DNA of 64,000 nucleotides from Trueperella bernardiae (lineage in GTDB: Bacteria; Actinomycetota; Actinomycetes; Actinomycetales; Actinomycetaceae). The first letter of the stretch is position 1; each line of letters starts with the position of its first letter. Made by a program: the position numbers and the translations under genes. Below the pieces are notes generated by a model. That model did no database searches, had not been told where the DNA came from, and was given only the letters and a program-made list of their open reading frames with translations. Positions 25,585 through 34,747 of the stretch are shown here, piece by piece. The stretch covers positions 124,001 through 188,000 of the forward strand of contig NZ_LNIZ01000003.1 in the NCBI RefSeq assembly GCF_001469025.1, read 5' to 3'.

Positions 25585-26921
25585 CTGAGTTTTCACCCGC
25601 AGGAACCCTCTCCCCGGTGCTGTCTGACACTTGGGACAAGGAGCGCTCCTGGACGCTCGAGACGTACCGGGCGAACGGCGGCTACCAGGCGATCAAGAAG
25701 GCCTGGGAGATGACGAAGGAAGACGGCGCGATCACGAACGTGATCAAGGACTCCGGCCTGCGCGGCCGTGGCGGTGCAGGCTTCCCCACGGGCCTCAAGT
25801 GGTCCTTCCTTCCCGCTCCCGACGGCGGCCCGCGCTACCTCGTGGTCAACGCTGACGAGTCGGAGCCGGGCACGTGTAAGGACATCCCGTTCCTCATGGC
25901 GAACCCGCACCTGCTGGTGGAGGGCATGATGATTTGCATGCTCGCCATCGGCGGCCACCACGGCTTTATCTACCTACGCGGCGAGGTCGTTCACGTCTAT
26001 CGCCGCCTGCTCGCTGCCGTGCGCGAGGCCCGCGAGGCCGGGCTGCTGGGCAAGGGCCTGGGCCCGAACGGCGATTACGACCTGGACATCACGGTCCACG
26101 CCGGCGCCGGCGCCTACATCTGTGGTGAGGAGACCGCGTTGCTCGATTCGCTCGAGGGCTTCCGCGGCCAGCCGCGCCTGAAGCCCCCGTTCCCAGCGGT
26201 TGAGGGCCTGTATGCCCGCCCCACGGTAGTCAACAATGTCGAATCGATCGCCTCGGTTCCCGGCATCATCAACCACGGTGCTGACTGGTTCCAGGCGATG
26301 GGCGCCGATACGAAGAACTCCCGAGGTCACGGCATCTTTTCTCTGTCCGGCCACGTGAAGAACCCGGGTCAGTACGAGGCCCCGTTCGGCATCACGATGC
26401 GCGAGCTGCTGGAGATGGCCGGCGGCATCCGCGACGGCCACGAGCTGAAGTTCTACGCGGTGGGCGGTTCCTCGGCGCCGCTGTGCACGCCCGATCACCT
26501 GGACGTCCCGCTCGGGTACGACGAGGTGGCGGCCTCCGGTTCCATGCTCGCCACGCGCGCCATCCAGGTATTCGATGAGACCGTGTCGGTGGTCCGCGTC
26601 GTGTCGCGGTGGACCGACTTTTACCAGCACGAATCGTGCGGCAAGTGCACCCCGTGCCGTGAGGGCACGTACTGGATGCGCCAGCTCATGCACCGCTTCG
26701 AGGCTGGAAAGGCCCGCGAGGGCGAGATCGAGTTGCTGTACGAGATTGCCGACAACATTTTCGGACGTTCCTTCTGCGCGCTTGGCGACGCGGCGGCCAC
26801 CCCGATCCGTTCTGCCATTGACCTGTTCCGGTCCGAGTTTGAGGCTGGCTACACGACGCCGGCCGCCGAGCTCTTCCCGCCTGAGAAGTCCGTCCTGTTC
26901 CGCGAAGTAGGTGTTCAATGA
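25581..26921 (+). CDS. nuoF: NADH-quinone oxidoreductase subunit F
   Basis: NADH-binding flavoprotein, 446 residues. GLRGRGGAGFPTGLKW binds FMN/NADH. The 4Fe-4S cluster N3 ligands are ESCGKCTPCREGT plus the distal cysteine in RSFCALGDAA. All NADH-dehydrogenase module features are present, so this is a true NADH-oxidising complex. It overlaps nuoE and nuoG by 4 bases each. Confidence 0.98.
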   Translation: MTEFSPAGTLSPVLSDTWDKERSWTLETYRANGGYQAIKKAWEMTKEDGAITNVIKDSGLRGRGGAGFPTGLKWSFLPAPDGGPRYLVVNADESEPGTCKDIPFLMANPHLLVEGMMICMLAIGGHHGFIYLRGEVVHVYRRLLAAVREAREAGLLGKGLGPNGDYDLDITVHAGAGAYICGEETALLDSLEGFRGQPRLKPPFPAVEGLYARPTVVNNVESIASVPGIINHGADWFQAMGADTKNSRGHGIFSLSGHVKNPGQYEAPFGITMRELLEMAGGIRDGHELKFYAVGGSSAPLCTPDHLDVPLGYDEVAASGSMLATRAIQVFDETVSVVRVVSRWTDFYQHESCGKCTPCREGTYWMRQLMHRFEAGKAREGEIELLYEIADNIFGRSFCALGDAAATPIRSAIDLFRSEFEAGYTTPAAELFPPEKSVLFREVGVQ

Positions 26922-29500
26922 CAACCACTGATCACGCACCCGTCGATCTTGTCACGATCAAGGTTGACGGCAAGGAGGTCTCCGTTCCGAAGGGGACGCT
27001 GATCATTCGCGCCGCCGAGAAGATCGGCGTGCACATCCCGCGTTTCTGTGACCACCCGCTATTGGCGCCCGCGGCGGCCTGCCGTCAGTGCCTCGTGGAG
27101 GTGGCTACCCCGAACCGTGAGGGCGTGGTGGCGAAGATGCCTAAGCCGCAGCCGGCGTGCGCGGTGACGGTGTCGCCGAACATGGAGGTCTTCACGGCCG
27201 CGTCCTCGCAGGTGGCGGAGAAGGCCCAGCACGGTGTCATGGAGTTCCTGCTCATCAACCACCCGATGGACTGCCCGGTGTGTGACAAGGGCGGCGAGTG
27301 CCCCCTGCAGAACCAGGCGATGACGGACGGCCGCGGGGAGTCGCGCTTCATTGACATCAAGCGCACCTATCCCAAGCCGATCTCGGTGTCCTCCCAGATC
27401 CTGCTTGATCGCGACCGTTGCATCCTGTGCCAACGTTGCACGCGTTTCTCCACGCAGATTGCGGGCGACGCCTTCATCCAGCTTCAGGGCCGCGGCGGCG
27501 GTTCGGCCGGGCGCGAGGTCCACGGCCTGCACGGCTCGCAGATCGGTAACTTCGACGCCTCGGTCCTCGACTTCGCGGTCGAGGGCGGCCACGCCCCGGA
27601 CGTGCTCAACGATTACTCGGGCCCGGACGGCGATTCGGGCCGCGAGGTCGGCTTCTCGGCCGGCCCGGTGGCCGTGGGTGAGATGGACGTGACGGGCAAG
27701 CCGTTCTCCTCCTACTTCTCCGGCAACGTCATCCAGATCTGCCCGGTGGGCGCGCTGACGTCGGCGGCCTACCGCTTCCGCGCCCGCCCGTTCGACCTGG
27801 TCTCCGTGCCCTCGGTTACAGAGCACGACGCCTCCGGCTCCGCCATTCGCGTCGACTACCGCCGCGGTACCGTGGTGCGGCGCATGGCCCAGGAGGACAT
27901 GGACGTCAACGAATCGTGGATCACGGACAAGGACCGCTTCGCCTTCCGCTGGCAGACCGGCCCGGATCGCCTCACCTACCCGCGCATCGCGGGGGAGGAG
28001 GGCCCGATCTCGTGGTTCGAGGCCCTTGAGGCCGCCGCCGATGGGCTGAATGCGGCGAAGGCCAAGGGCGTCGGCGTCATCACCGGCGGCCGCCTGGCCC
28101 TCGAGGATGCCTACGCGTATTCCAAGTTCGCCCGCGTGGCGCTCGGCACGAACGATATCGACTTCCGCACCCGCCGCGGCAGCGCCGAGGAGGACCAGTT
28201 CCTCGCGGCGCACGTGGCCGGCACCGAGCTCGGCGTCACCTACGCCGACATCGAGCATGCCGGGCACGTTCTCACGGTGGGCCTGGAGGCCGAGGACGAG
28301 ATCGGCTCGGTCTTCTTGCGCCTTCGCAAGGGCGTTCTGGCGAAGACCACGGCGGTCACGGTGGTCTCCGCCTACAAGACGCTGGGCACGTCGAAGATGA
28401 ACGCTCGCTTCCTGCCGGCGGTGCCGGGTACGGAGGCCGAGGTGCTCGACGCGATCGCCGCGGGCGGCGCTGAGGGCTTCGGCGAGGCGTTCGCTGATCT
28501 TTCCGCCGCCGGCTCCATCATCCTCGTGGGTGAGCGCGCGGCCGACACCCCGGGCGCGCTGTCCGCAGCCGTCCGCCTGGCCGAGCGCACGGGCGCGCGC
28601 CTCGCGTGGATCCCGCGCCGAGCGGGCGACCGCGGTGCCGTGGACGCCGGCGCCATGCCGAACCTGCTACCGGGCGGTCGCCTCGTGTCCGACGCCGGCG
28701 CCCGCATCGACACGGCGGCCGTGTGGGGCGTGGACTCGCTCCCCGCCACCCCGGGCCGCCACACCGAGCAAATCCTGGCCGCGGCCGCGGCGGGCGAGCT
28801 CGGCGCGATCGTGCTCGCGGGCGTGGAGCTGGCCGACCTGCCGGCCGGCGCCGCCGATGCCCTGCGCAACGTGTTCGTGGTCCAGCTTGAGGTGCGCGAC
28901 ACCGAGACCACCGCGCTTGCCGACGTCGTCCTGCCCGTGGCCCCCACGGCCGAAAAGGGCGGCACGTTCGTCAACTGGGAAGGCCGCCTGCGCCCCTTCG
29001 GGCAGACCATCGTGTCCAAGGCCCTCGCCGACCGCAAGGTCCTGACCGAGCTCGCCACCGAGATGGGTGTCGACCTCGGGCTGGAGACCCTCAAGGCCGT
29101 CGTCGAGGAAATGGCCGAGCTGCGCCGCTGGGACGGCACGCGCGCCGAGCTGCCGAACGAGGCCCCGGCTCCCGCCCCCACCGTGGGCGCGGGTCAGGCC
29201 GTGCTCGCCTCCTGGAAGCAGATGATTGACGCGGGCGCGCTGCTAAGCGGCGAGCCCCACCTGGCCAAGACGGCCCGCAAGCCCGTGGCGGTCATGAGCC
29301 CCGCCACCGCGAAGAAGGCCGGCGTCACCGGCGCGGTGAAGATCACCGGCCCGGCGGGCTCGCTGAGCCTCGACGTCGCGGTGGTCGACATGCCCGACGC
29401 CGTGGTGTGGGTCCCGCAAAACGCTGTCGGTTGCGCCATCGCGACGCTCGGAAGCCGGCCAGGCGACCTCGTCACGATTCAATCGGAGGTAACGAAGTGA
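26918..29500 (+). CDS. nuoG: NADH-quinone oxidoreductase subunit G, lacking N7 cysteines
   Basis: 75-kDa-type subunit, 860 residues, combining an Fe-S N-terminus with a molybdopterin-oxidoreductase-like C-terminus. Ligands of N1b (RFCDHPLL, ACRQCLVE, PACAV), N5 (HPMDCPVCDKGGECPLQ) and N4 (CILCQRCTRF, ICPVGALT) are intact. The optional N7 site is not: the C-x2-C-x3-C-x27-C spacing is kept exactly, but its four positions are T301, D304, S308 and T336. N7 is off the main electron path, so activity should remain. The C-terminal domain lacks evidence for a bound cofactor. It overlaps nuoF and nuoH. Confidence 0.97.
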   Translation: MTTTDHAPVDLVTIKVDGKEVSVPKGTLIIRAAEKIGVHIPRFCDHPLLAPAAACRQCLVEVATPNREGVVAKMPKPQPACAVTVSPNMEVFTAASSQVAEKAQHGVMEFLLINHPMDCPVCDKGGECPLQNQAMTDGRGESRFIDIKRTYPKPISVSSQILLDRDRCILCQRCTRFSTQIAGDAFIQLQGRGGGSAGREVHGLHGSQIGNFDASVLDFAVEGGHAPDVLNDYSGPDGDSGREVGFSAGPVAVGEMDVTGKPFSSYFSGNVIQICPVGALTSAAYRFRARPFDLVSVPSVTEHDASGSAIRVDYRRGTVVRRMAQEDMDVNESWITDKDRFAFRWQTGPDRLTYPRIAGEEGPISWFEALEAAADGLNAAKAKGVGVITGGRLALEDAYAYSKFARVALGTNDIDFRTRRGSAEEDQFLAAHVAGTELGVTYADIEHAGHVLTVGLEAEDEIGSVFLRLRKGVLAKTTAVTVVSAYKTLGTSKMNARFLPAVPGTEAEVLDAIAAGGAEGFGEAFADLSAAGSIILVGERAADTPGALSAAVRLAERTGARLAWIPRRAGDRGAVDAGAMPNLLPGGRLVSDAGARIDTAAVWGVDSLPATPGRHTEQILAAAAAGELGAIVLAGVELADLPAGAADALRNVFVVQLEVRDTETTALADVVLPVAPTAEKGGTFVNWEGRLRPFGQTIVSKALADRKVLTELATEMGVDLGLETLKAVVEEMAELRRWDGTRAELPNEAPAPAPTVGAGQAVLASWKQMIDAGALLSGEPHLAKTARKPVAVMSPATAKKAGVTGAVKITGPAGSLSLDVAVVDMPDAVVWVPQNAVGCAIATLGSRPGDLVTIQSEVTK

Positions 29501-30819
29501 ATCTCTATACCGTTGGCGGAGTCGCCGCAGACTTCTCGCAAGACACGTGGTGGATCTGGGTGATCAAGGCGGTCGCGATCGTCGTCTTCCTCATTTTCTC
29601 CGTGATCTTCGCGCTGTGGTTTGAGCGCCGGCTGATCGCCAAGATGCAAAACCGCCTCGGCCCGAACACGGTTGGTCCGCTCGGCCTTGGCCAGTCCTTC
29701 CCGGACGCCATCAAGCTGATCCTGAAGGAAGACTTCTGGCTGGCGGGCGCCGATAAGGTCATTTACGCGATCGCGCCGGCCATCTCGGCAACGTGTGCGT
29801 TCGTGGTTATGGCCGTGCTCCCGGTGGGCCCGGGCGTGTCGATGTTCGGCATCCACACCCCGCTACAGTTGGCCGACTCCCCGGTGGCGATGCTCTTCGT
29901 GCTGGCCGCCGCGGCGCTCGGCGAATATGGCCTGGTGCTTGGCGGCTGGTCCGCGAAGTCCACCCTGCCGCTGTACGGCTCGGTCCGCGCGGCTACCCAG
30001 ATGATTTCCTACGAGCTGGCCGAGGGCCTGTCGCTCGTGACGATCTTCATCACGGCCGCCACGATGTCCACCTCGGGCATCGTCGAGGCCCAGACCAGTC
30101 TGTGGAACGTCATCTTGCTCATGCCGGCCTTCCTCATCTTCCTGGTGACGATGTTCGGCGGCACCAACCGCCTCCCCTTTGACCTCACCGAGGCCGAGGG
30201 CGAGATCGTGGCTGGCGCGCACCTGGAGTATTCCTCCATGAAATTCGGCTGGTTCTACCTGGCCGAGTACGTCAACATGCTCAACATGTCGATGCTGGTC
30301 ACCACCCTGTTCTTCGGCGGCTACCGCTCGGGCCCGATCCTCACCTCGCTGTTCGGCTTGTGGGGCGGGGACCCGAACGTGGGCTGGTTCCCGGTGCTCA
30401 TCTTCGTGGCGAAGATGTGGACCTTCATGGCCCTGTTCGTCTGGGTGCGCGGCACGCTGCTGCGCTTCCGCTACGACCAGTTCATGCACCTGGGCTGGAA
30501 GGGCCTCATCCCCGCAGCCCTCGGCTGGCTGGCGATCGTCATGATCGTGGTCGGCATCAACATGGTGGTGCGGATCAACATGGTCCCCGTGCTCACGATC
30601 CTCGCCGTCGGCTACTCGCTCATCCTGCTGATCTGGGCTTTCGGTGATGACACGGTGAAGAAGACCCAACAGGAGATCATCGCGGAGCGCGAGTCGGAGG
30701 AGTTCGACGGCTTCGAGAACGGCTACCCCGTTCCGCCGCTTCCCGGCCAGCACCTTCCGCCGTCGCCGCGTGCGCGTGGCCGTGCGACGATCGACACGCA
30801 GACCATTGAGGAGGCCTAA
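29497..30819 (+). CDS. nuoH: NADH-quinone oxidoreductase subunit H
   Basis: Membrane subunit joining the peripheral arm to the membrane arm, 440 residues, eight or so helices. Conserved blocks are NRLGPNTVGPLGLGQSFPD, the quinone-side loop NRLPFDLTEAEGEIVAG and the acidic AEYVNM region. The C-terminal ~60 residues form a charged tail after the last helix, typical of Actinobacteria. GTG 29497 overlaps the nuoG stop and has tcggaggtaa upstream, so the longer upstream reading is rejected. Confidence 0.97.
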   Translation: MNLYTVGGVAADFSQDTWWIWVIKAVAIVVFLIFSVIFALWFERRLIAKMQNRLGPNTVGPLGLGQSFPDAIKLILKEDFWLAGADKVIYAIAPAISATCAFVVMAVLPVGPGVSMFGIHTPLQLADSPVAMLFVLAAAALGEYGLVLGGWSAKSTLPLYGSVRAATQMISYELAEGLSLVTIFITAATMSTSGIVEAQTSLWNVILLMPAFLIFLVTMFGGTNRLPFDLTEAEGEIVAGAHLEYSSMKFGWFYLAEYVNMLNMSMLVTTLFFGGYRSGPILTSLFGLWGGDPNVGWFPVLIFVAKMWTFMALFVWVRGTLLRFRYDQFMHLGWKGLIPAALGWLAIVMIVVGINMVVRINMVPVLTILAVGYSLILLIWAFGDDTVKKTQQEIIAERESEEFDGFENGYPVPPLPGQHLPPSPRARGRATIDTQTIEEA

Positions 30820-31497
30820 ATGTCTGAAGACACCAACGCTCCGCGCTTCGAGCAGCCGGATCCGGCGCTCTACAGCCCCACGAAGAAGGGCCCGATCGGC
30901 AACTTCTTCGCGCCGGTGGCCGGATTTGGCGTGACGTTCTCGACCATCTTCCGCCCCACGGTCACGGAGGAGTACCCCTTCAAGAAGGTCCCCACCCGCC
31001 CGCGCTACCACGGCCTGCACAAGCTCAACCGCTACGCGGACGGGCTGGAAAAGTGCATCGGCTGTGAGCTGTGCGCCTGGGCCTGTCCGGCGGACGCTAT
31101 CTACGTCGAGGCCGCGGCGAACACCCCGGGGGCGCAGTACTCGCCGGGCGAGCGCTACGGCCGCGTCTACCAGGTCAACTACCTGCGTTGCATTTTCTGC
31201 GCGTACTGCATCCAGGCGTGCCCCACGCGTGCGCTGACGATGTCGAACGACTACGAGATTGCAGGCCCCACCCGCGAGGACATGATTTACGAGAAGCACC
31301 AGCTCCTCGTTCCGCTCGCCGAGGGCATGCTCAACCCGCCGCACCCGATGGTGGAGGGCACGACGGACGCCGACTACTACCAGGGAACTATTACCGGGCC
31401 CACGCAGGAGCAGATCGACTGGGTTAAGGACAACCGACCCGACGATCCCTCCCTCTCCACGGCGCGGGCCACCCAGAAAGCTGAGGTCGCACAATAA
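30820..31497 (+). CDS. nuoI: NADH-quinone oxidoreductase subunit I
   Basis: Ferredoxin-like subunit, 225 residues, with two 4Fe-4S motifs for N6a and N6b: [18 protein letters not shown] and [18 protein letters not shown]. The start ATG 30820 is immediately after the nuoH stop; the stop overlaps nuoJ. The C-terminal ~70 residues are an Ala/Thr/Asp-rich extension. Confidence 0.98.
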   Translation: MSEDTNAPRFEQPDPALYSPTKKGPIGNFFAPVAGFGVTFSTIFRPTVTEEYPFKKVPTRPRYHGLHKLNRYADGLEKCIGCELCAWACPADAIYVEAAANTPGAQYSPGERYGRVYQVNYLRCIFCAYCIQACPTRALTMSNDYEIAGPTREDMIYEKHQLLVPLAEGMLNPPHPMVEGTTDADYYQGTITGPTQEQIDWVKDNRPDDPSLSTARATQKAEVAQ

Positions 31498-32477
31498 TGC
31501 CCACCCAGCCTCTTGAGATTTCGCTCGGTGAGACGATCATCTTCGCCCTCATGGCGGTGGCGATGGTCGCGCTCGCCGTCTACGGACTGCTCATTGCGCG
31601 CAAGGCCGTCTACTCGGTCGTTTCCGTCATCTTCATCATGGTCGGCCTGGCCGTGCTCTACACCGCGCTGGAGGCGCCCTTCATGGGCGTGGCCCAGGTG
31701 GTGGTCTACACGGGCGCCATCCTCATGATGTTCCTGTTCGTGCTCATGCTCATCGGCGTGGATTCCTCCGATTCTACGCACGAGACACTGAAGGCCCAGC
31801 GCCCGGTGGCGATCGTGGGCGGGATTGGCGTGGCCGGGATCCTCATTGGCGTCGTGCTCGGCGCGGCGAACCCGGCCGCGGTTGGCCTTGCAGCCGCGAA
31901 CGCGAACGGCAACCCCGTCGGAGTCGCGCAGTCGATCTTCACCAACCACATCCTCACCCTTGAGCTCACCGGCACGCTCCTCATCGTGGCCGCGCTTGGC
32001 GCGATGACGCTGACGCACCGTGATCGCATCCACGATCCGATCACGCAGGAAGACCGCGCCCACCAGGGCGTACGCGACTTCGTCACGGACGGGCGCCACA
32101 TCGGCAACAAGCCGAACCCGGGCGTCTACGCCGAGTCGAACTCGTCGGCCAACCCGGGCCTGACCGCCTACGGCCAGCCGCTCGATCTGTCGGTCAACCG
32201 CGTGCTGCAGGTGCGTGGCCAGATGCGCACGGTCGGCCAGATCTCGCCGGCCACCGTGGAACGCATCGCCACTGGGACCGGCGTCTCCGGCCCGTCAACG
32301 TACGGCGTCACCGGCCGCGCGACCCTCGCGGGCATGCCCGGCGAGCTCGCCCCCGATCACGACGCCGCCCTGGCCCGCCTCGAGCAGCTTGAGAGCGGAG
32401 CGGATGTGCCGAGCGCCAGGGAGGTCGCTGACGCGGCAGAGACCACTGCCGAGCTGACGGATAAGACGGAGGAGTAA
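31497..32477 (+). CDS. nuoJ: NADH-quinone oxidoreductase subunit J, with long C-terminal extension
   Basis: Membrane subunit (ND6 type) with five helices in about the first 175 residues, including the conserved VVVYTGAILMMFLFVLMLIG. At 326 residues it is much longer than E. coli NuoJ (184). The last ~140 residues are soluble, with YGQPLDLSVNRVLQVRGQM and an acidic Ala/Glu/Thr tail. Extended NuoJ is known in Actinobacteria but this is at the long end. It is followed by nuoK after 3 bases. Confidence 0.95.
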   Translation: MPTQPLEISLGETIIFALMAVAMVALAVYGLLIARKAVYSVVSVIFIMVGLAVLYTALEAPFMGVAQVVVYTGAILMMFLFVLMLIGVDSSDSTHETLKAQRPVAIVGGIGVAGILIGVVLGAANPAAVGLAAANANGNPVGVAQSIFTNHILTLELTGTLLIVAALGAMTLTHRDRIHDPITQEDRAHQGVRDFVTDGRHIGNKPNPGVYAESNSSANPGLTAYGQPLDLSVNRVLQVRGQMRTVGQISPATVERIATGTGVSGPSTYGVTGRATLAGMPGELAPDHDAALARLEQLESGADVPSAREVADAAETTAELTDKTEE

Positions 32478-32480
32478 GCC

Positions 32481-32780
32481 ATGGATCTGATGTACTACGT
32501 GGTCCTCGCGATCATCCTCTTCGTGGTGGGCGGCGCGACCGTCCTCACCCGCCGCAACGGCGTCATCGCCCTGCTCGGCGTTGAGATCATGCTCAACTCG
32601 TGCAACCTGGTGCTCATCACCTTCTCCCGCATGTGGGGCAACCTTGAGGGGCAGGTCTTCGCCTTCTTCGTCATGGTGGTGGCTGCCGCCGAGGTCGTGG
32701 TGGGCCTAGCGATCATCGTGTCCATATTCCGTACTCGCAGGACGGCGTCGTTGGACGGCGCCAACCTCATGAAGAACTAG
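32481..32780 (+). CDS. nuoK: NADH-quinone oxidoreductase subunit K
   Basis: 99-residue membrane subunit (ND4L type), three helices. The conserved glutamates are visible in [16 protein letters not shown] and [13 protein letters not shown], which belong to the proton path. The size is normal. Confidence 0.97.
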   Translation: MDLMYYVVLAIILFVVGGATVLTRRNGVIALLGVEIMLNSCNLVLITFSRMWGNLEGQVFAFFVMVVAAAEVVVGLAIIVSIFRTRRTASLDGANLMKN

Positions 32781-32784
32781 GCAG

Positions 32785-34734
32785 GTGCGAGCATTGACTA
32801 GCATTTTTGCGGAAAGCACCGTGGCTGTCGCAAGCGCGACGGGCGCGGCGAGCCTCATCTGGCTGGCCGTGGCCATCCCGCTTGTCAGCTTCGCGATCCT
32901 CCTCCTGGCAGGCAAGGCTGCTGACGCGTGGGGCCACTGGCTGGCGATCCTCGCCTCCACGGCGTCGTTCGTCATCGGCGCCGCCGCCGCCCTGCAACTG
33001 CTGGGGATGGACGCGAGCGCGCGCGTGGTCGAGACCACGCTGTATGAGTGGATCCCCGCGGTGGGTAACTTCGCGGTGGACTTCGGCACGCGGGTCGACC
33101 CGCTGTCGATCACGTTCGTCCTGCTCGTGACCTTCGTGGGCACCCTCATCCACATCTACTCCGTGTCCTACATGGAGCACGATCCGGCCCGGCGTCGTTT
33201 CTTCGCCTACCTCAACCTGTTCGTGGCAGCGATGCTACTGCTCGTCCTGGGCAACTCCTACGTGGTGCTGTTCTTCGGTTGGGAAGGCGTGGGCCTGGCG
33301 TCCTACCTTCTCATCTCGTTCTGGAACCACGTGCCCGAGTACGCCACCGCCGGTAAGAAGGCGTTCGTCATGAACCGTGTGGGCGACCTGGGCATGCTGA
33401 TCGCGATGATGGCGATGGTGGCGAGCTTCGGTTCGGTGAAGTTCACCGACGTGTCAGCCGGTGTGGCTGGCGTTTCCGAGGGCACGGCCGCGTTCATCGG
33501 GGTATTCCTCCTGTTGGCCGCCTGCGGTAAGTCGGCGCAGTTCCCGCTGCAGGCATGGCTGGGGGACGCGATGGCGGGCCCGACCCCGGTCTCGGCCCTC
33601 ATCCACGCCGCCACGATGGTGACCGCCGGTGTCTACCTCATGGTTCGCTCCGGCGCCGTCTACCAGGCCGCGCCCACTGCCGCTCTGCTCGTGGCCCTCA
33701 TCGGCCTCATCACGCTCGTCTTCGGCGCGATCGTCGGTGCGGCGAAGGACGACATGAAGAAGGTCCTCGCGGCCTCCACCATGTCGCAGATCGGCTACAT
33801 GATGCTGGCGGCGGGCCTCGGCCCGGTAGGTGCTGGCTTCGCGATCTTCCACCTCGTCACTCACGGCTTTTTCAAGGCCAACATGTTCCTTGGTGCCGGC
33901 GCTGTCATGCACGGCATGAACGACGAGGTCAACATCCGCGGCTTCGGTGGCCTGGCTAAGCACATGAAAATCACGTTCTACACGTTCTTCGCCGGCTACC
34001 TGGCGATCATCGGCTTCCCGCTGCTGTCCGGTTTCTACTCGAAGGACAAGATCATCGAGATCGCGTTCACGGGCGAGGGCACGCTTCCGTGGATCTTCGG
34101 CACGATTACCGTGCTCGTGGCGGGGCTTACCGCCTTCTACATGTCGCGGCTGTTCTTCGGGATCTTCCTGGGGGAGGAGCGCTGGGCGAAGGAAGGCCCG
34201 GACGCCAAGCACCCGCACGATCCGTCGCCGCTCATGTGGATCCCGATGGCGCTGCTCGCCCTCGGCTCCCTCGGCCTCGGCGCGGTCCTCAACTATACGG
34301 GCTTCCTCACCTGGCTTGAGCCGGCGATCGGCCACGTCGCCCACGAGGAGCCGGTCTTGCCGGTCCCGGTCATCACGGGCGTCACGCTCGCCATCGTGGC
34401 GATCGGCGTCGGGCTCGCCTGGAAGATGTACGTGGCCACCCCGATGCCCAAGGCAGCACCGGTGGGCAACGGCCTGACCCGCGCCGCGCGCGTGGATCTC
34501 TACCAGGATCAGATCAACGAGGGCCTGTTCATGAACCCCGGCCTCGCGCTCGTGGCAGGCACCGACGCGCTCGACCGCGGCGTGGTGGACGGCCTGGTCC
34601 GCGGGGTTGCCAAGCTGCCGTCCGTCGGATCGGTCGTGGGCAAGTTCCAGACCGGTTACGCCCGTAACTACGCCAGCTACATCACCATCGGCCTGGTCCT
34701 GGCGCTCATCGTCGTCGTCGCGGCCGCGCTCTAG
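32785..34734 (+). CDS. nuoL: NADH-quinone oxidoreductase subunit L
   Basis: Largest antiporter-like proton-pumping subunit, 649 residues. Key blocks are FFGWEGVGLASYLLI, KSAQFPLQAWLGDAMAGPTPVSALIHAATMV, the broken-helix lysine region KDDMKKVLAASTMSQIGYM and HLVTHGFFKANMFLGAG. The C-terminus includes the lateral helix and final membrane helix. The start is GTG 32785; TTG 32794 (with ggcaggtg upstream) is a fair alternative that would shorten it by three residues. Confidence 0.97.
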   Translation: MRALTSIFAESTVAVASATGAASLIWLAVAIPLVSFAILLLAGKAADAWGHWLAILASTASFVIGAAAALQLLGMDASARVVETTLYEWIPAVGNFAVDFGTRVDPLSITFVLLVTFVGTLIHIYSVSYMEHDPARRRFFAYLNLFVAAMLLLVLGNSYVVLFFGWEGVGLASYLLISFWNHVPEYATAGKKAFVMNRVGDLGMLIAMMAMVASFGSVKFTDVSAGVAGVSEGTAAFIGVFLLLAACGKSAQFPLQAWLGDAMAGPTPVSALIHAATMVTAGVYLMVRSGAVYQAAPTAALLVALIGLITLVFGAIVGAAKDDMKKVLAASTMSQIGYMMLAAGLGPVGAGFAIFHLVTHGFFKANMFLGAGAVMHGMNDEVNIRGFGGLAKHMKITFYTFFAGYLAIIGFPLLSGFYSKDKIIEIAFTGEGTLPWIFGTITVLVAGLTAFYMSRLFFGIFLGEERWAKEGPDAKHPHDPSPLMWIPMALLALGSLGLGAVLNYTGFLTWLEPAIGHVAHEEPVLPVPVITGVTLAIVAIGVGLAWKMYVATPMPKAAPVGNGLTRAARVDLYQDQINEGLFMNPGLALVAGTDALDRGVVDGLVRGVAKLPSVGSVVGKFQTGYARNYASYITIGLVLALIVVVAAAL

Positions 34735-34747
34735 GAGGACAAGAGGT

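Noticed and set aside
29863-31494. Long antisense frame opposite nuoH and nuoI
   Set aside because: Shadow of two well-identified complex I genes; composition is typical of antisense GC-rich frames.
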